A stretch of DNA of 64,000 nucleotides, taken from Mycobacterium simiae. Lineage in GTDB: Bacteria; Actinomycetota; Actinomycetes; Mycobacteriales; Mycobacteriaceae. The notes beneath the pieces were generated by a model. It was not told the DNA's origin. It ran no database searches and saw only the letters and a list, made by a program, of their open reading frames with translations. Shown here piece after piece: positions 55,280 to 64,000 of this stretch (positions are counted from its first letter, which is position 1; each line of letters starts with the position of its first letter). The stretch is taken from the NCBI RefSeq assembly GCF_010727605.1, contig NZ_AP022568.1, forward strand, positions 1,364,001 through 1,428,000, written 5' to 3'. The position numbers and the translations under genes were made by a program.

Positions 55280-56320
55280 GTGATCAACCGAGGCGAGCTG
55301 ACCGACGCGAACACAACGATGACCGGGCGACACGCGATGGCGGACACGGATTTCACCGCACCCGTCCCGGACGAACCGACGTGGCAGCAGTCCGTACGTG
55401 TTCCGCCTGCCGACGAATTGGGGCTGACGAGGCCGTCGAGAGCGGTACCCCGACGCGGATGGCGTAAGGAGTTGCACCGGATCACCGGTGGACGATTGAA
55501 CGTCGGCGAGTCCGCGGCCGAAGCCAACTGGCGCGCGTTGGCCGACCGCGTCAACCATCCGGTGCGAGGCTCGTACAGCATCGCCGTGCTATCCCTGAAG
55601 GGCGGCGTCGGCAAGACGACGACCACATTCGGGCTCGGTGCCACGTTTGCGTCACTGCGAGGTGATCGGGTGATCGCGGTGGACGCGAATCCGGATCTCG
55701 GGACATTGGCCCAACGGGGTCCCAATCAAACCCATTCAACGGTGCGCGATCTGTTGGCCGATGGCGAAATCCTGCGCTACCCCGAGATGCGACGGCACAC
55801 CTCGCAAAGTCCCAGCCGTTTGGAGATTCTAGCGTCGGAACAGGATCCCGCGGTTTCAGAAGCATTTTCCGAAGACGACTACCGCGCCGTGCACCAGATC
55901 CTGGACCGCTTTTACAACATCATCCTCGCCGACTGCGGCACCGGTTTGACACACTCGGCCACTCGCGGCGTGCTCGATGTCGCCGATGCCCTGGTGGTGG
56001 TTGCCTCACCGGCGATCGACTCCGCCCGCAGCGCGCTGGCGACGCTCGATTGGCTGCAACACCACGGCTACGCCGATTTGGTGCCCGAGGCCCGGGTCGT
56101 GTTGAGTTCGGCGCGGCCGGGAGCCATGCCGATCGACGTCGAACAGTTGGTCCAGCATTTTCAGTCCCGAGTCAGTTCGCTATTCGTCATCCCCTACGAT
56201 CCACACCTCGCCGAAGGGGGTGAGATCTCGCTAGATCTGCTGAGTCGTAAGGTTCGACACCAATACATGGAGCTCGCCGCGTCGGTGGCAGACCACTTTG
56301 GGCATAGGTCTCACGGGTAG
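55280..56320 (+). CDS. MinD/ParA-like ATPase of the ESX locus (EspI / Rv3888c-like)
   Basis: The 346-residue P-loop ATPase has a deviant Walker A, AVLSLKGGVGKTTTTFGLGA, near residue 106, Walker A' DANPDLGTLAQRG, and Walker B IILADCGTGLTHSATRGVLD. Residues 1-95 are a charged linker, short compared with the long Pro-rich N-terminus of EspI in ESX-1. ESX-2 of M. tuberculosis has a similar short form (Rv3888c). GTG 55280 is preferred (GGGAG upstream). It follows eccA by 15 bases. Confidence 0.85.
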   Translation: MINRGELTDANTTMTGRHAMADTDFTAPVPDEPTWQQSVRVPPADELGLTRPSRAVPRRGWRKELHRITGGRLNVGESAAEANWRALADRVNHPVRGSYSIAVLSLKGGVGKTTTTFGLGATFASLRGDRVIAVDANPDLGTLAQRGPNQTHSTVRDLLADGEILRYPEMRRHTSQSPSRLEILASEQDPAVSEAFSEDDYRAVHQILDRFYNIILADCGTGLTHSATRGVLDVADALVVVASPAIDSARSALATLDWLQHHGYADLVPEARVVLSSARPGAMPIDVEQLVQHFQSRVSSLFVIPYDPHLAEGGEISLDLLSRKVRHQYMELAASVADHFGHRSHG

Positions 56321-56342
56321 CCGTCTGAACGGGTGGACCGCC

Positions 56343-57083
56343 CTAAGGGCTGGACTGCTCGACCCCGCTTCCCGACCCGTCCCAGCGGTACTGGCGATTC
56401 GCATAGTTTTGCGGTGCAGCGTGGTTCACCCCGTAGTCAACTGCCGGTGCCACCATCGGCGGCGTGACTACGCCGGGCGACTGGCGCACGGCCCCCGTAA
56501 TGCCGTGGCGGGCGTATCTCGCCTGCATTGCCTCCAATGACTGTTGTTTGGAACTGGCATGCACATCGGCGGTCGCGTCAGCCTCGACCTGTTCGGTGGA
56601 GCCGTATTGTGCGGCGAACAGCTGATACTGCGTCGCATACGACTGGTAGGCCGAGACTAGGCGAGCGTAGGCCGATTGTTCCGAAATGCGGGCGGGTGGC
56701 CCAGGTTTCGAGGTCCTGATTTCGCGCAGCAAGGCGGCCACAGCAAGCACGGACTGCAACGAGTTCAGCACTGTGATCACGATCATCGGCCACCCGGCCT
56801 GGGTTGCTTTGATCGCGCCGGCCAACGCGTCGGCGCAACCCGTGGCCGCGAGCGCGACGACGACCCATCCCCGTAGCATTTGGCGGGGCAGCAGACCGAC
56901 CGCGGCAACCACGGCCGCCAACATACTGAACCGCACCGGGTAACCAAGCGGTTCGGGCGAACACAGGCAGACGGCAATGGCCGCCAGGCCAAGCACGGCA
57001 ACGACGGCCCACATCGACCGACTTATCGCATCGGAGGGTGCGGTCAGCGAATCAGACTCCGCCGATCGCCAATTCTCGGTCAT
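56343..57083 (-). CDS. Four-helix membrane protein with Gln-rich tail, ESX-associated (DUF5336-like)
   Basis: The 246-residue protein has about four membrane segments (MWAVVAVLGLAAIAVCLC; SMLAAVVAAVGLLP; WVVVALAATGCADALAGAI; VITVLNSLQSVLAVAALLRE). A polar C-terminal tail follows, rich in Tyr, Gln and Ala (SAYQSYATQYQLFAAQYGST) and then Gly/Pro. It resembles mycobacterial DUF5336 proteins only in layout. ATG 57083 has GGGAGC upstream. It follows eccE closely in the same direction, so it is likely part of the secretion operon. Confidence 0.7.
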   Translation of the reverse strand: MTENWRSAESDSLTAPSDAISRSMWAVVAVLGLAAIAVCLCSPEPLGYPVRFSMLAAVVAAVGLLPRQMLRGWVVVALAATGCADALAGAIKATQAGWPMIVITVLNSLQSVLAVAALLREIRTSKPGPPARISEQSAYARLVSAYQSYATQYQLFAAQYGSTEQVEADATADVHASSKQQSLEAMQARYARHGITGAVRQSPGVVTPPMVAPAVDYGVNHAAPQNYANRQYRWDGSGSGVEQSSP

Positions 57084-57104
57084 TGCTGCTCCCTGCTCGT
57101 GCAC

Positions 57105-58808
57105 TCAGTCGGCTACGTCCAACGACGAGTTGATGTAACGCATTTCGTCATGGGTGGCCACCATCGTCACCATGGCCGACGCCGACGGGGTACCCACCCG
57201 GACCAGATCTTGATCGCGGTCGAGTAATTGCAGCGTCACATCGGCACCCGTCCTCGGCTGGGCGTGCGAGGGCCTGACGATGATTGTTGTCACCCGGTCG
57301 TGGCTCATTTGTTCGCCGGTGCCGTCGAACATCTCGACACGGTAGCGGCGGCTCGACCCGACGCGGCCCGCGTCGGTGTTATGTTCGTTGACACACAACA
57401 GATTCGGATCAGCGATCTGATCCATCATCGTCTGCCAAGCTGCCGGTCGCAGCGTGTGGACGTTCACCCTGGCACCCAACGCCATCGAGCGCAGGACGAC
57501 CTGTTGTGCCAGATGCAGAGTCCCACACAGTTCTACCCGGTTGACCCCGGGGCCGAATAACGGCAGCGCCAGAGCTCGCCCGTATTCGTCTGCCCCGATC
57601 ACCTGTCCGCAGCCCGCGGCGGGGACCTCGAGATCATCGACCGCGTCACTGCTTTGCGCGGCGACCCACTCCGATATCGCCCGTCGCGGCGATGGCACCG
57701 GAAGGCCGCACACCAACGCGGCATATTGTCGGCCCGGCAGCGGGCCGAGTTCGCGGGGCCGCGGCCGGGCCCGTCCGGAGGTGTCGAAGCGCACCAGACC
57801 GCGGAGCCAGAGCAGATCGTCGCGGGTGCCGCGACGCAGCGAAACGCAGATCGTTGTCGAGTCGCTCGGCACGGTCCACAGCGCACCCAAGCCAGCGTGA
57901 GTGAATGTCGACGGCTTGACCACGAAGCTGCGCATCTGGAGGCGGTCTTTACCGCACGCAGACCACGATTCGTCCAATGCGCTGGTTTCCAGCCCGTGCG
58001 AGAGTTCCAGCGTGGTCTCGGCGATTTCACCGGCCGTCATGATCTGAGTGCCAAACCCGGCGTCGGACAGCCGGTTGGCGATGCGGCGGGTAGCAGTCGC
58101 GGCGGTACGCACCGTCCCCGACCAGCCGCCGCCCCGGTGACGCACGGCTTGCGGGCACAGCGCCGGATCCATGCGCACCGCCACCCACGCCGATCGCTGA
58201 GCGACCGCGGGCAAGGGTCCCAGCACCGCGTCGTACACCGCTCCGACCTGGCCGCGATCGTGCAGTCGAGCGCCCTGACTGATCACGTCGATGGAATCCA
58301 CGGTGATGTCGTACTGCCGCAAGCAGTCGGCCAGCGTACGCACCGAAACCGCTTGCGCCGACAACGTCATCGCGGGTTCCATGACCGTCATCACCGCCGG
58401 ATCCGGCACCAGGCGCACCAGCGATGTCAGGCGTTTTCCGTCCCAGCAGAAGCCGATTCGCGAACCATCGGGCAGTTCGGTGTCGAACGGCTCATCCAGC
58501 TGTGTGCGTCGCTTACGACGGTGTCGTTCATAGTGGAAGCCCAACCACTCGAAGACCCAGCGTGCCAGCACCAGTCCTCGGACTCTGATGAGCAGCATCA
58601 TCACCGCCACGCCGAGGCCGACGACCACGCCGTACCAGCCCGGCTTTCGCAGCAACAACGCGACGGCCAGTCCGGCGGCGATCAATAGCTGAGCGGTCAA
58701 CAGAGTTGAGAGCGGGAGGACGCGCTGGGCAGCGATGCCCGGCGTTGACCGCAGTGCGGGCATGCGCCGCTGCTTTGCCGCGGCACCGCTATCGGCAAGT
58801 CGTGTCAC
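57105..58808 (-). CDS. eccE: Type VII secretion protein EccE
   Basis: The 567-residue protein has two N-terminal membrane segments (LSTLLTAQLLIAAGLAVALL; YGVVVGLGVAVMMLLI) and a large cytosolic part with the EccE-type domain (RIGFCWDGKRLTSLVRLVPD; SAWVAVRMDPALCPQAVRHR). EccE sits at the outside of the ESX inner-membrane complex. GTG 58808 has GGGAAC upstream. It is divergent from eccB with a 112-base shared region. The length exceeds that of EccE2 (about 540) slightly. Confidence 0.85.
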   Translation of the reverse strand: MTRLADSGAAAKQRRMPALRSTPGIAAQRVLPLSTLLTAQLLIAAGLAVALLLRKPGWYGVVVGLGVAVMMLLIRVRGLVLARWVFEWLGFHYERHRRKRRTQLDEPFDTELPDGSRIGFCWDGKRLTSLVRLVPDPAVMTVMEPAMTLSAQAVSVRTLADCLRQYDITVDSIDVISQGARLHDRGQVGAVYDAVLGPLPAVAQRSAWVAVRMDPALCPQAVRHRGGGWSGTVRTAATATRRIANRLSDAGFGTQIMTAGEIAETTLELSHGLETSALDESWSACGKDRLQMRSFVVKPSTFTHAGLGALWTVPSDSTTICVSLRRGTRDDLLWLRGLVRFDTSGRARPRPRELGPLPGRQYAALVCGLPVPSPRRAISEWVAAQSSDAVDDLEVPAAGCGQVIGADEYGRALALPLFGPGVNRVELCGTLHLAQQVVLRSMALGARVNVHTLRPAAWQTMMDQIADPNLLCVNEHNTDAGRVGSSRRYRVEMFDGTGEQMSHDRVTTIIVRPSHAQPRTGADVTLQLLDRDQDLVRVGTPSASAMVTMVATHDEMRYINSSLDVAD

Positions 58809-58920
58809 TGCGTCGTTCCCTGTCTGCGCGACAACTGATTTCGCCGGTCATCCTGCCACTGCACGACCGGGTAAGCTGACTTCTCACCAAGCATTCCATC
58901 GAACGCTGATCGGGGCCGGC

Positions 58921-60429
58921 ATGCCCGCACCAGTCACCACTCGTGCGCAAGTCAACGGGTATCGACTTCTCCTGCGACGAATGGAACATGCACTGATCCG
59001 GGCCGACTCCCGGATGATCCACGACCCCATGCGTGGGCAGATGCGCGCGCTGATAATCGGTGTGGTCATCGCGGTCCTAATCGCCGGGGGCGCGGGTGTT
59101 CTTGCGTTCTTTCGGCCAACACCTAACTTCGGCGACTCGACGATTATGGTCGCCAAATCGAATGGCACCATGTTTGTGCGGATCGGCGATCATCTGCATC
59201 CGGTCCTCAATCTTGCTTCTGCCCGGTTGATCGTTGGGAAGAGCGATACGCCAAAGGAAGTGGACGATAAGTTCCTCAATACGGTTCCGTTGGGCCCGGT
59301 GGTCGGCATCGTCGGAGCCCCCGGCAGCATCAACCGCGGCGACGACATGACGACATCATCGTGGACGGTATGCGACTCTACTCAACCACCGTCGGCGACC
59401 GAGCCGTCACGCACCCCCGCTATCGAGACCACCGTGCTGGCCAATGACCCCGTAGTCAATGACGAAATTCAGGTGGCCTCACCCGACCAGATGATCCTGA
59501 CCAGGACCGGCGCCACCACCTATCTCGTATACAACGGTGTGCGGGCCGCGATCAACCCCAGCGATGCGACGCTGCGCAACGCCTTGCGCCTGCCTGACGG
59601 CGAGATCCGGGAAGTTTCACCGGGGTTAATCAATTCTTTCCCGTTGGTCGAATCTATCGTGCCGATCGCGATCGAAGGCCTCGGGGAGCCGGCTGAGTAT
59701 CTGGCCCCGAATTACCGAGTGGGCTCGATCCTCAAAACCGTTGATTCACATGGTGAGCAGCTATACGTGTTGTTGCGCCAGGGACTGCAACCCATCTCCC
59801 CCATGACCGCGGACATCATCCGCTACGGCAATCCGCAAGCACCGACAACGGCCGAACCGCCCAGCATTTCACCCGCCCTGGTGAACGCTGTGCCTGTCGT
59901 GCACATTTTGCCAGTGGACCATTACCCAACTGCCCAATCGCGATTTGTGCGCATCGAGTCACACCCGGTTTTGTGTATGTCCTGGCAACGCAACAACTCC
60001 GCCGCTGTGGCAACCACTCGTCTGCTCGTCGGAAATCGGTTGCCGCTGCCCAACGATGCGCAGCCCGTGCGCTTGGCCAGCGCCGACGGTGGCGGTCCCG
60101 GACTCGACAACGTCTATCTCCGACCCGGCACCGGCGAATACGTCCAAGCGACCGGAAGTCAGGTGGACAGCCGGGCTACGGGGCAGTTCTTCTACGTCGA
60201 TGACTTGGGCGTGCGCTTCCATATCGTCGACAAATCGGCCGCCGCGGCGTTAGGTATCACCGGCGTGAAAATGCCCGGAAGTTCTGACGCCACAGCGCAG
60301 CCTGCCCCCTGGGCCATCCTGGCACTGCTGCCAGCCGGACCCGAATTATCGCAACAGGCCGCGTTGATCGCCCACGACGGGATAGCCGCCGATGCGGCCG
60401 GGCATGCGATTACACCGCCCAAGCAATAG
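58921..60429 (+). CDS. eccB: Type VII secretion protein EccB
   Basis: The 502-residue protein has the characteristic N-terminus MPAPVTTRAQVNGYRLLLRR and MEHALIRADSRMIHDPM, then one membrane segment (ALIIGVVIAVLIAGGAGVLA) and a periplasmic part. The conserved cysteine pair is in SSWTVCDST and HPVLCMSW. EccB forms the periplasmic part of the ESX core. ATG 58921 is used; an open frame continues upstream without conservation. It converges on eccD with four bases between stops. Confidence 0.92.
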   Translation: MPAPVTTRAQVNGYRLLLRRMEHALIRADSRMIHDPMRGQMRALIIGVVIAVLIAGGAGVLAFFRPTPNFGDSTIMVAKSNGTMFVRIGDHLHPVLNLASARLIVGKSDTPKEVDDKFLNTVPLGPVVGIVGAPGSINRGDDMTTSSWTVCDSTQPPSATEPSRTPAIETTVLANDPVVNDEIQVASPDQMILTRTGATTYLVYNGVRAAINPSDATLRNALRLPDGEIREVSPGLINSFPLVESIVPIAIEGLGEPAEYLAPNYRVGSILKTVDSHGEQLYVLLRQGLQPISPMTADIIRYGNPQAPTTAEPPSISPALVNAVPVVHILPVDHYPTAQSRFVRIESHPVLCMSWQRNNSAAVATTRLLVGNRLPLPNDAQPVRLASADGGGPGLDNVYLRPGTGEYVQATGSQVDSRATGQFFYVDDLGVRFHIVDKSAAAALGITGVKMPGSSDATAQPAPWAILALLPAGPELSQQAALIAHDGIAADAAGHAITPPKQ

Positions 60430-60433
60430 CGCC

Positions 60434-61960
60434 TCAGATTCGGATTTGACGAAAGAACGTGTACAGGCCAACGATCCAGCACATCAGCGGAAAGACCAGC
60501 GCGATGGCGATGTATTCGATCACCTCCACCTGACGGCGGAGCACGGGTGAAAACTCCCGCCCGGGCGCGATCAGCCCGCAGGCCAGCAGCAACAGTGTCA
60601 ACAGGGCCAACGCAACGGCGGCCTTGACACCCCCGCCGTCAACTAACGTCGCTGTTTTGACGATGACGATCAGTGCAATCGTCAGGCCACCGCCGATCAA
60701 CACCGCCGACTGGGCCAGGTCGTGATGACCGCGGCCGCGCAAACACAGCACCGTTGCCACGGTTACCGCGAAAAGTGATCCGTGCCAATATAATCCGTGG
60801 TCAACGCCAAGAGCCAAGTAACACCCGGCGATAGCCGCCATCGCGGCCGCCGCGACCAATCCAGTGAGCAGGTCTCGTGCCCGCCGAACTCGCTCCGTCA
60901 GGCCTTGTTCGGTGGGAATGACCTGCTTGCCGACGGCATTGACGCCTTCCACGGCGGTGCCGCCCTGCGTTTCTATGTCATCGAGGGGTTCGCCCGCGGT
61001 GGGAACACGTGGCACGGGCAATCGCGACAACACGATCGTAGCCCTGGGCGCCAGGTACACGGCGAGCACCGCGACGGTCGCCAAAACCGCACCTACCGAG
61101 CGTGGAGACGCACCTATCAGCAGCGGCGCGATGGCCGCCGGAGCACCGAATACCGCCAACCCGATGACAGCAGTGAAGAGAGATCGGGCTCGTCCGGAAG
61201 CCAGTAGCCGCAACAACGCGACCAATGCTGTCAGCGCTAGCGCGGCGGGCAGGGCTTGGACTCCACGCGCCTGGGGAACCACTTGTAGCGAACCGCAGAA
61301 GATCAACGGCAGTGCGACGATAGTGAGCACTGTGCACTTGCGTGCGTCGACCGACCGCAACTGCATCACCGCGGACGCCAGGACACATCCGAATCCGGCC
61401 GCTAACGCCATGGCGGCGGCGACCGGCACGCCGGCGACCGACGGCGCGAGAAACCGTCCGCGAACCAATACTCCGGTCGCTACCGCCAGCGCGAGGCCGG
61501 CCATCGACCATCCTGACCATCCCGTCGCCGAAAATTGCTCAGCTAAGCGACATCTCGCGTTGTCTTCGGATTCCGGGGGGCTGACCAGCTGGTCGACGAG
61601 AGCGCAGGGTTCTCGAGCGCCGATCTCCCGGATCAACAGCAGCTCGCCGTCGTACACGTCGGCCGCAGCTAACGATCGATTCGGGTCGATCAGCTCACCG
61701 GTTAGACGCGCAAATGTCCACTTGCCCTCGGGATTGTCGAATTCCTCGACGCTGCCGCCCCGCTCGGCAAGCCGGTCGTTGGCTAAATCGATGACATCGG
61801 TGATGACCTCCGCGGCACTGACGGCGCCGGGTACACCGACGTCGATCAGCAGCCCGCCGACGACCACGGTGATCCGGCTGAGGTCCTGCTCGTCGTCCGA
61901 TTCGGAGCCCAACGTCGATGCCGCCGACGGTAACTTCGACACCTGAGACGGTAACGTCAT
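60434..61960 (-). CDS. eccD: Type VII secretion membrane protein EccD
   Basis: The 508-residue protein has an N-terminal ubiquitin-like domain (RITVVVGGLLIDVGVPGAVS; AAADVYDGELLLIREIG) followed by about 11 membrane segments from residue 150. EccD forms the lipid-filled vestibule of the ESX membrane complex. ATG 61960 has GGGGAGG 8 bases upstream. It is divergent from eccC. Confidence 0.93.
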   Translation of the reverse strand: MTLPSQVSKLPSAASTLGSESDDEQDLSRITVVVGGLLIDVGVPGAVSAAEVITDVIDLANDRLAERGGSVEEFDNPEGKWTFARLTGELIDPNRSLAAADVYDGELLLIREIGAREPCALVDQLVSPPESEDNARCRLAEQFSATGWSGWSMAGLALAVATGVLVRGRFLAPSVAGVPVAAAMALAAGFGCVLASAVMQLRSVDARKCTVLTIVALPLIFCGSLQVVPQARGVQALPAALALTALVALLRLLASGRARSLFTAVIGLAVFGAPAAIAPLLIGASPRSVGAVLATVAVLAVYLAPRATIVLSRLPVPRVPTAGEPLDDIETQGGTAVEGVNAVGKQVIPTEQGLTERVRRARDLLTGLVAAAAMAAIAGCYLALGVDHGLYWHGSLFAVTVATVLCLRGRGHHDLAQSAVLIGGGLTIALIVIVKTATLVDGGGVKAAVALALLTLLLLACGLIAPGREFSPVLRRQVEVIEYIAIALVFPLMCWIVGLYTFFRQIRI

Positions 61961-62053
61961 TGGCAAAGCCTCCCCTCGCCAACCATGCGGTCTGACAATA
62001 CCTTTGAATCTCGATCAGGCCCGAGGGCGGCCGCAGATTCAGGAGAACGTCGC

Positions 62054-64000
62054 TTGGCTAGGCAAGGATTCGTCCGGCGCTTGCGCGTCGCACCACCACG
62101 CATGCCCGGTGGTGAAGTCGCGCTGCAGTCGCCACCTGAAGTGCCGCGCATCATTCCCGGCAGCTTGTTGACCAAGCTGATGCCGCTGATGATGGTCGTC
62201 GCGAGTGTCGGGATGATCGCGCTGATGATCACGGTGGGCGGGCGCGATGTCACTCGCAACCCGATGTTCCTGATCTTCCCGATGATGATGGTCACCTCGG
62301 TGGCGGGCATGTTCTTGGGCGGTGGCGGCAAGCCGGGCAAGGCCGCGGCCGAACTCGACGAGGAACGCAAGGACTTTTTCAGCTATCTCGCGGGCCTGCG
62401 CGACGATGCCGAAGAAACCGGCGAAGCCCAGCGCGCCGCACTGGAGTGGAGCCATCCCGACCCCCGGACCCTGATCGACGTCGCCGGCACCCGCCGCATG
62501 TGGGAACGCCGACCAACCGACCACGACTTCTGTCACGTGCGAGTCGGCGTCGGCACACACCGGCTGGCCACACGACTGGTGGCCCCGGAGACCGGACCGC
62601 CCGAAGACCTGGAACCGGTATCGACCAATGCCCTGCGACGCTTCGTCACCGCCCACTCGGTGGTGCACGCCTTACCGACCGGGATTTCGCTTCGTGCCTT
62701 CCCGGCGGTCAGCTTCGAAGGCGACCGCCAACTCAGCCAGCAGCTGGTGCGCTCGATGGTCTTGGAGCTCTGCGCCTTTCACGGCCCCGACCACCTACAG
62801 ATCGCTGTCGTGACTGCCGATCCGGACAGCCCGAGCTGGAACTGGACGAAATGGCTTCCGCAGGTGCAACACGCGTCTGCGCGGGACGGATGCGGCGCGC
62901 TGCGGATGCTCTACCCGTCGCTGGAGCTGCTGGAGAGTTCGCTGGCAGGCGACCTCTCCGAACGAGGGCGGTTCACCCGCAACGGCCAGCCGACCCAGGG
63001 TCTCAAACAGCTCGTCATCGTCATCGACGATGGCCATGTCACCGGCGATGAACGGTTGCTGACCGACGCCGGGCTGGACAGTGTCACGATTCTGGACCTC
63101 AACGGCCCTCGGGACGGGCCGATGTCACGACGCGGGCTGCAACTGGTCGTAGAAAACGACGATGTCGGCGCCCGCACGGCGGCCGGTACCGAGCGTTTCG
63201 CCACCCCGGACCGCCTCACTCTTGCCGAGGCCGAGGCCACCGCCCGGGCATTCAGCCGCTACCAGCTCGGCGGCGCGGCTCATATCGTGAGTCTCGAATC
63301 AGATTCCCGGGCAAGCGATCCCGGGCTGATGGCGCTACTGGGGATTCCGGACGCGGCGGCGATCGTTCCGGAGGAAGTGTGGCGCCAAACCACGCCACGC
63401 AGCCGTCTGCGCGTACCCGTCGGTTTCACGCCCGCCGGCAACCCGCTGGAGCTGGACATCAAAGAATCCGCCGAGGGCGGGATGGGTCCGCACGGTCTGT
63501 GCATCGGCGCGACCGGCTCGGGCAAGTCCGAATTCCTGCGCACGTTGGTGCTGGCGATGATCACTTCCCACTCACCCGAGGCACTGAACCTGGTCCTCGT
63601 CGACTTCAAGGGTGGGGCAACGTTTCTCGGTCTCGACGGCGCCCCACACATCGCGGCGATCATTACCAACCTCGAAGACGAGTTGACGATGGTCGACCGA
63701 ATGCGCGATGCGTTGGCCGGCGAGATGAACCGGCGACAAGAGCTGCTGCGCTCGGCGGGCAACTTCCCCAACGTCACCGAGTACCAGCGGGCCAGGGCCA
63801 ATGGTGCCGAACTCGATCCCCTGCCGGCGCTGTTTATCGTTGTCGACGAATTCTCCGAGTTACTCTCGCAGAAACCGGATTTCGCCGAACTCTTCGTCAT
63901 GATCGGCCGGCTCGGGCGCTCGTTACATATCCACCTGTTGCTGGCGTCGCAGCGGTTGGAAGAGGGGAAGCTGCGGGGACTCGACTCCCATCTGTCGTAC
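62054..64000 (+). CDS. eccC: Type VII secretion FtsK/SpoIIIE ATPase EccC (N-terminal part, cut by window end)
   Basis: 649 residues are visible and the frame is open to the window end. The opening FVRRLRVAPPRMPGGEV and two membrane segments (LMPLMMVVASVGMIALMI; FLIFPMMMVTSVAGMFLGGG) are standard for EccC. A regulatory region follows, and the first ATPase domain has Walker A CIGATGSGKSEFLRTLVLAM near residue 485 and Walker B LNLVLVDFKGGATFLGLDGA near residue 515. The start is TTG 62054 with AGGAGA seven bases upstream; the ATG at 62102 would cut the conserved N-terminus. EccC is the motor that pulls Esx/PE-PPE pairs. Confidence 0.95.
   Translation, partial: MARQGFVRRLRVAPPRMPGGEVALQSPPEVPRIIPGSLLTKLMPLMMVVASVGMIALMITVGGRDVTRNPMFLIFPMMMVTSVAGMFLGGGGKPGKAAAELDEERKDFFSYLAGLRDDAEETGEAQRAALEWSHPDPRTLIDVAGTRRMWERRPTDHDFCHVRVGVGTHRLATRLVAPETGPPEDLEPVSTNALRRFVTAHSVVHALPTGISLRAFPAVSFEGDRQLSQQLVRSMVLELCAFHGPDHLQIAVVTADPDSPSWNWTKWLPQVQHASARDGCGALRMLYPSLELLESSLAGDLSERGRFTRNGQPTQGLKQLVIVIDDGHVTGDERLLTDAGLDSVTILDLNGPRDGPMSRRGLQLVVENDDVGARTAAGTERFATPDRLTLAEAEATARAFSRYQLGGAAHIVSLESDSRASDPGLMALLGIPDAAAIVPEEVWRQTTPRSRLRVPVGFTPAGNPLELDIKESAEGGMGPHGLCIGATGSGKSEFLRTLVLAMITSHSPEALNLVLVDFKGGATFLGLDGAPHIAAIITNLEDELTMVDRMRDALAGEMNRRQELLRSAGNFPNVTEYQRARANGAELDPLPALFIVVDEFSELLSQKPDFAELFVMIGRLGRSLHIHLLLASQRLEEGKLRGLDSHLSY

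Noticed and set aside
58735..58920. Upstream extension of eccB
   Set aside because: It overlaps the start of eccE and lacks conservation; EccB proteins begin at the MPAPVTTRAQ-like sequence.

Overview
The window is chromosomal DNA of a mycobacterium. The basis is the gene content and order: desA3, ppk2, secA1, lpqB-mtrB-mtrA-tmk, ahcY, alkB-rubA-rubB, manA-pmmA, whiB2, fbiA-fbiB, mamA, wbbL1-rmlD, lcp1 and ctpC lie in the order remembered for the M. tuberculosis Rv3229c-Rv3270 segment. High-GC codon use, frequent GTG/TTG starts and MIRU-like repeats agree. The species cannot be fixed from the sequence. An environmental or slow-growing non-tuberculous mycobacterium is plausible. Layout, bases 1-10700: two tandem acyl-CoA desaturase genes (the first cut by the window edge), their ferredoxin/flavin reductase partner with two strong palindromic operators, polyphosphate kinase 2, a WS/DGAT-type acyltransferase with an altered active-site motif, an Rv3235-family protein, an MddA-like membrane methyltransferase, and an accessory block (HD-GYP/LuxR fusion, unknown protein, AraC regulator) where kefB and Rv3237c would be expected. 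Bases 10700-28600: secA1, hpf and comF, then a second accessory block (CRP-type regulator, nitronate monooxygenase, AraC regulator, berberine-bridge-type flavoenzyme, O-methyltransferase). This is followed by the lpqB-mtrB-mtrA signalling operon with tmk, ahcY and the TetR gene alkX. Bases 28500-38100: the alkane hydroxylase operon alkB-rubA-rubB-alkX, an amino-acid permease, a flavin monooxygenase, and the mannose branch (pmmA, a SIS-like protein, manA). Bases 38100-51000: whiB2 with an SOS-like box, coenzyme F420 genes fbiA-fbiB, the orphan adenine methyltransferase mamA, a Nudix enzyme, cell-wall sugar genes (manC, wbbL1, rmlD), the arabinogalactan ligase lcp1, and the zinc efflux pair pacL1-ctpC. 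Bases 51000-64000: conserved synteny stops and a type VII secretion (ESX) locus begins: eccA, a MinD-like ATPase, a Gln-rich membrane protein, eccE, eccB, eccD and eccC (cut by the window end). Its genes alternate in direction, unlike the mostly co-directional ESX-1 to ESX-5 loci. No PE/PPE, Esx, EspG or MycP gene is seen inside the window, so the substrate genes probably lie beyond base 64000. This ESX locus is the best candidate for an undescribed system. The most concrete sequence-level signals are the 57-bp MIRU-like tandem repeat fused into the start of lpqB, a related hairpin with compensatory changes before tmk, the operator palindromes of the desaturase locus, and the near-consensus LexA box before whiB2.
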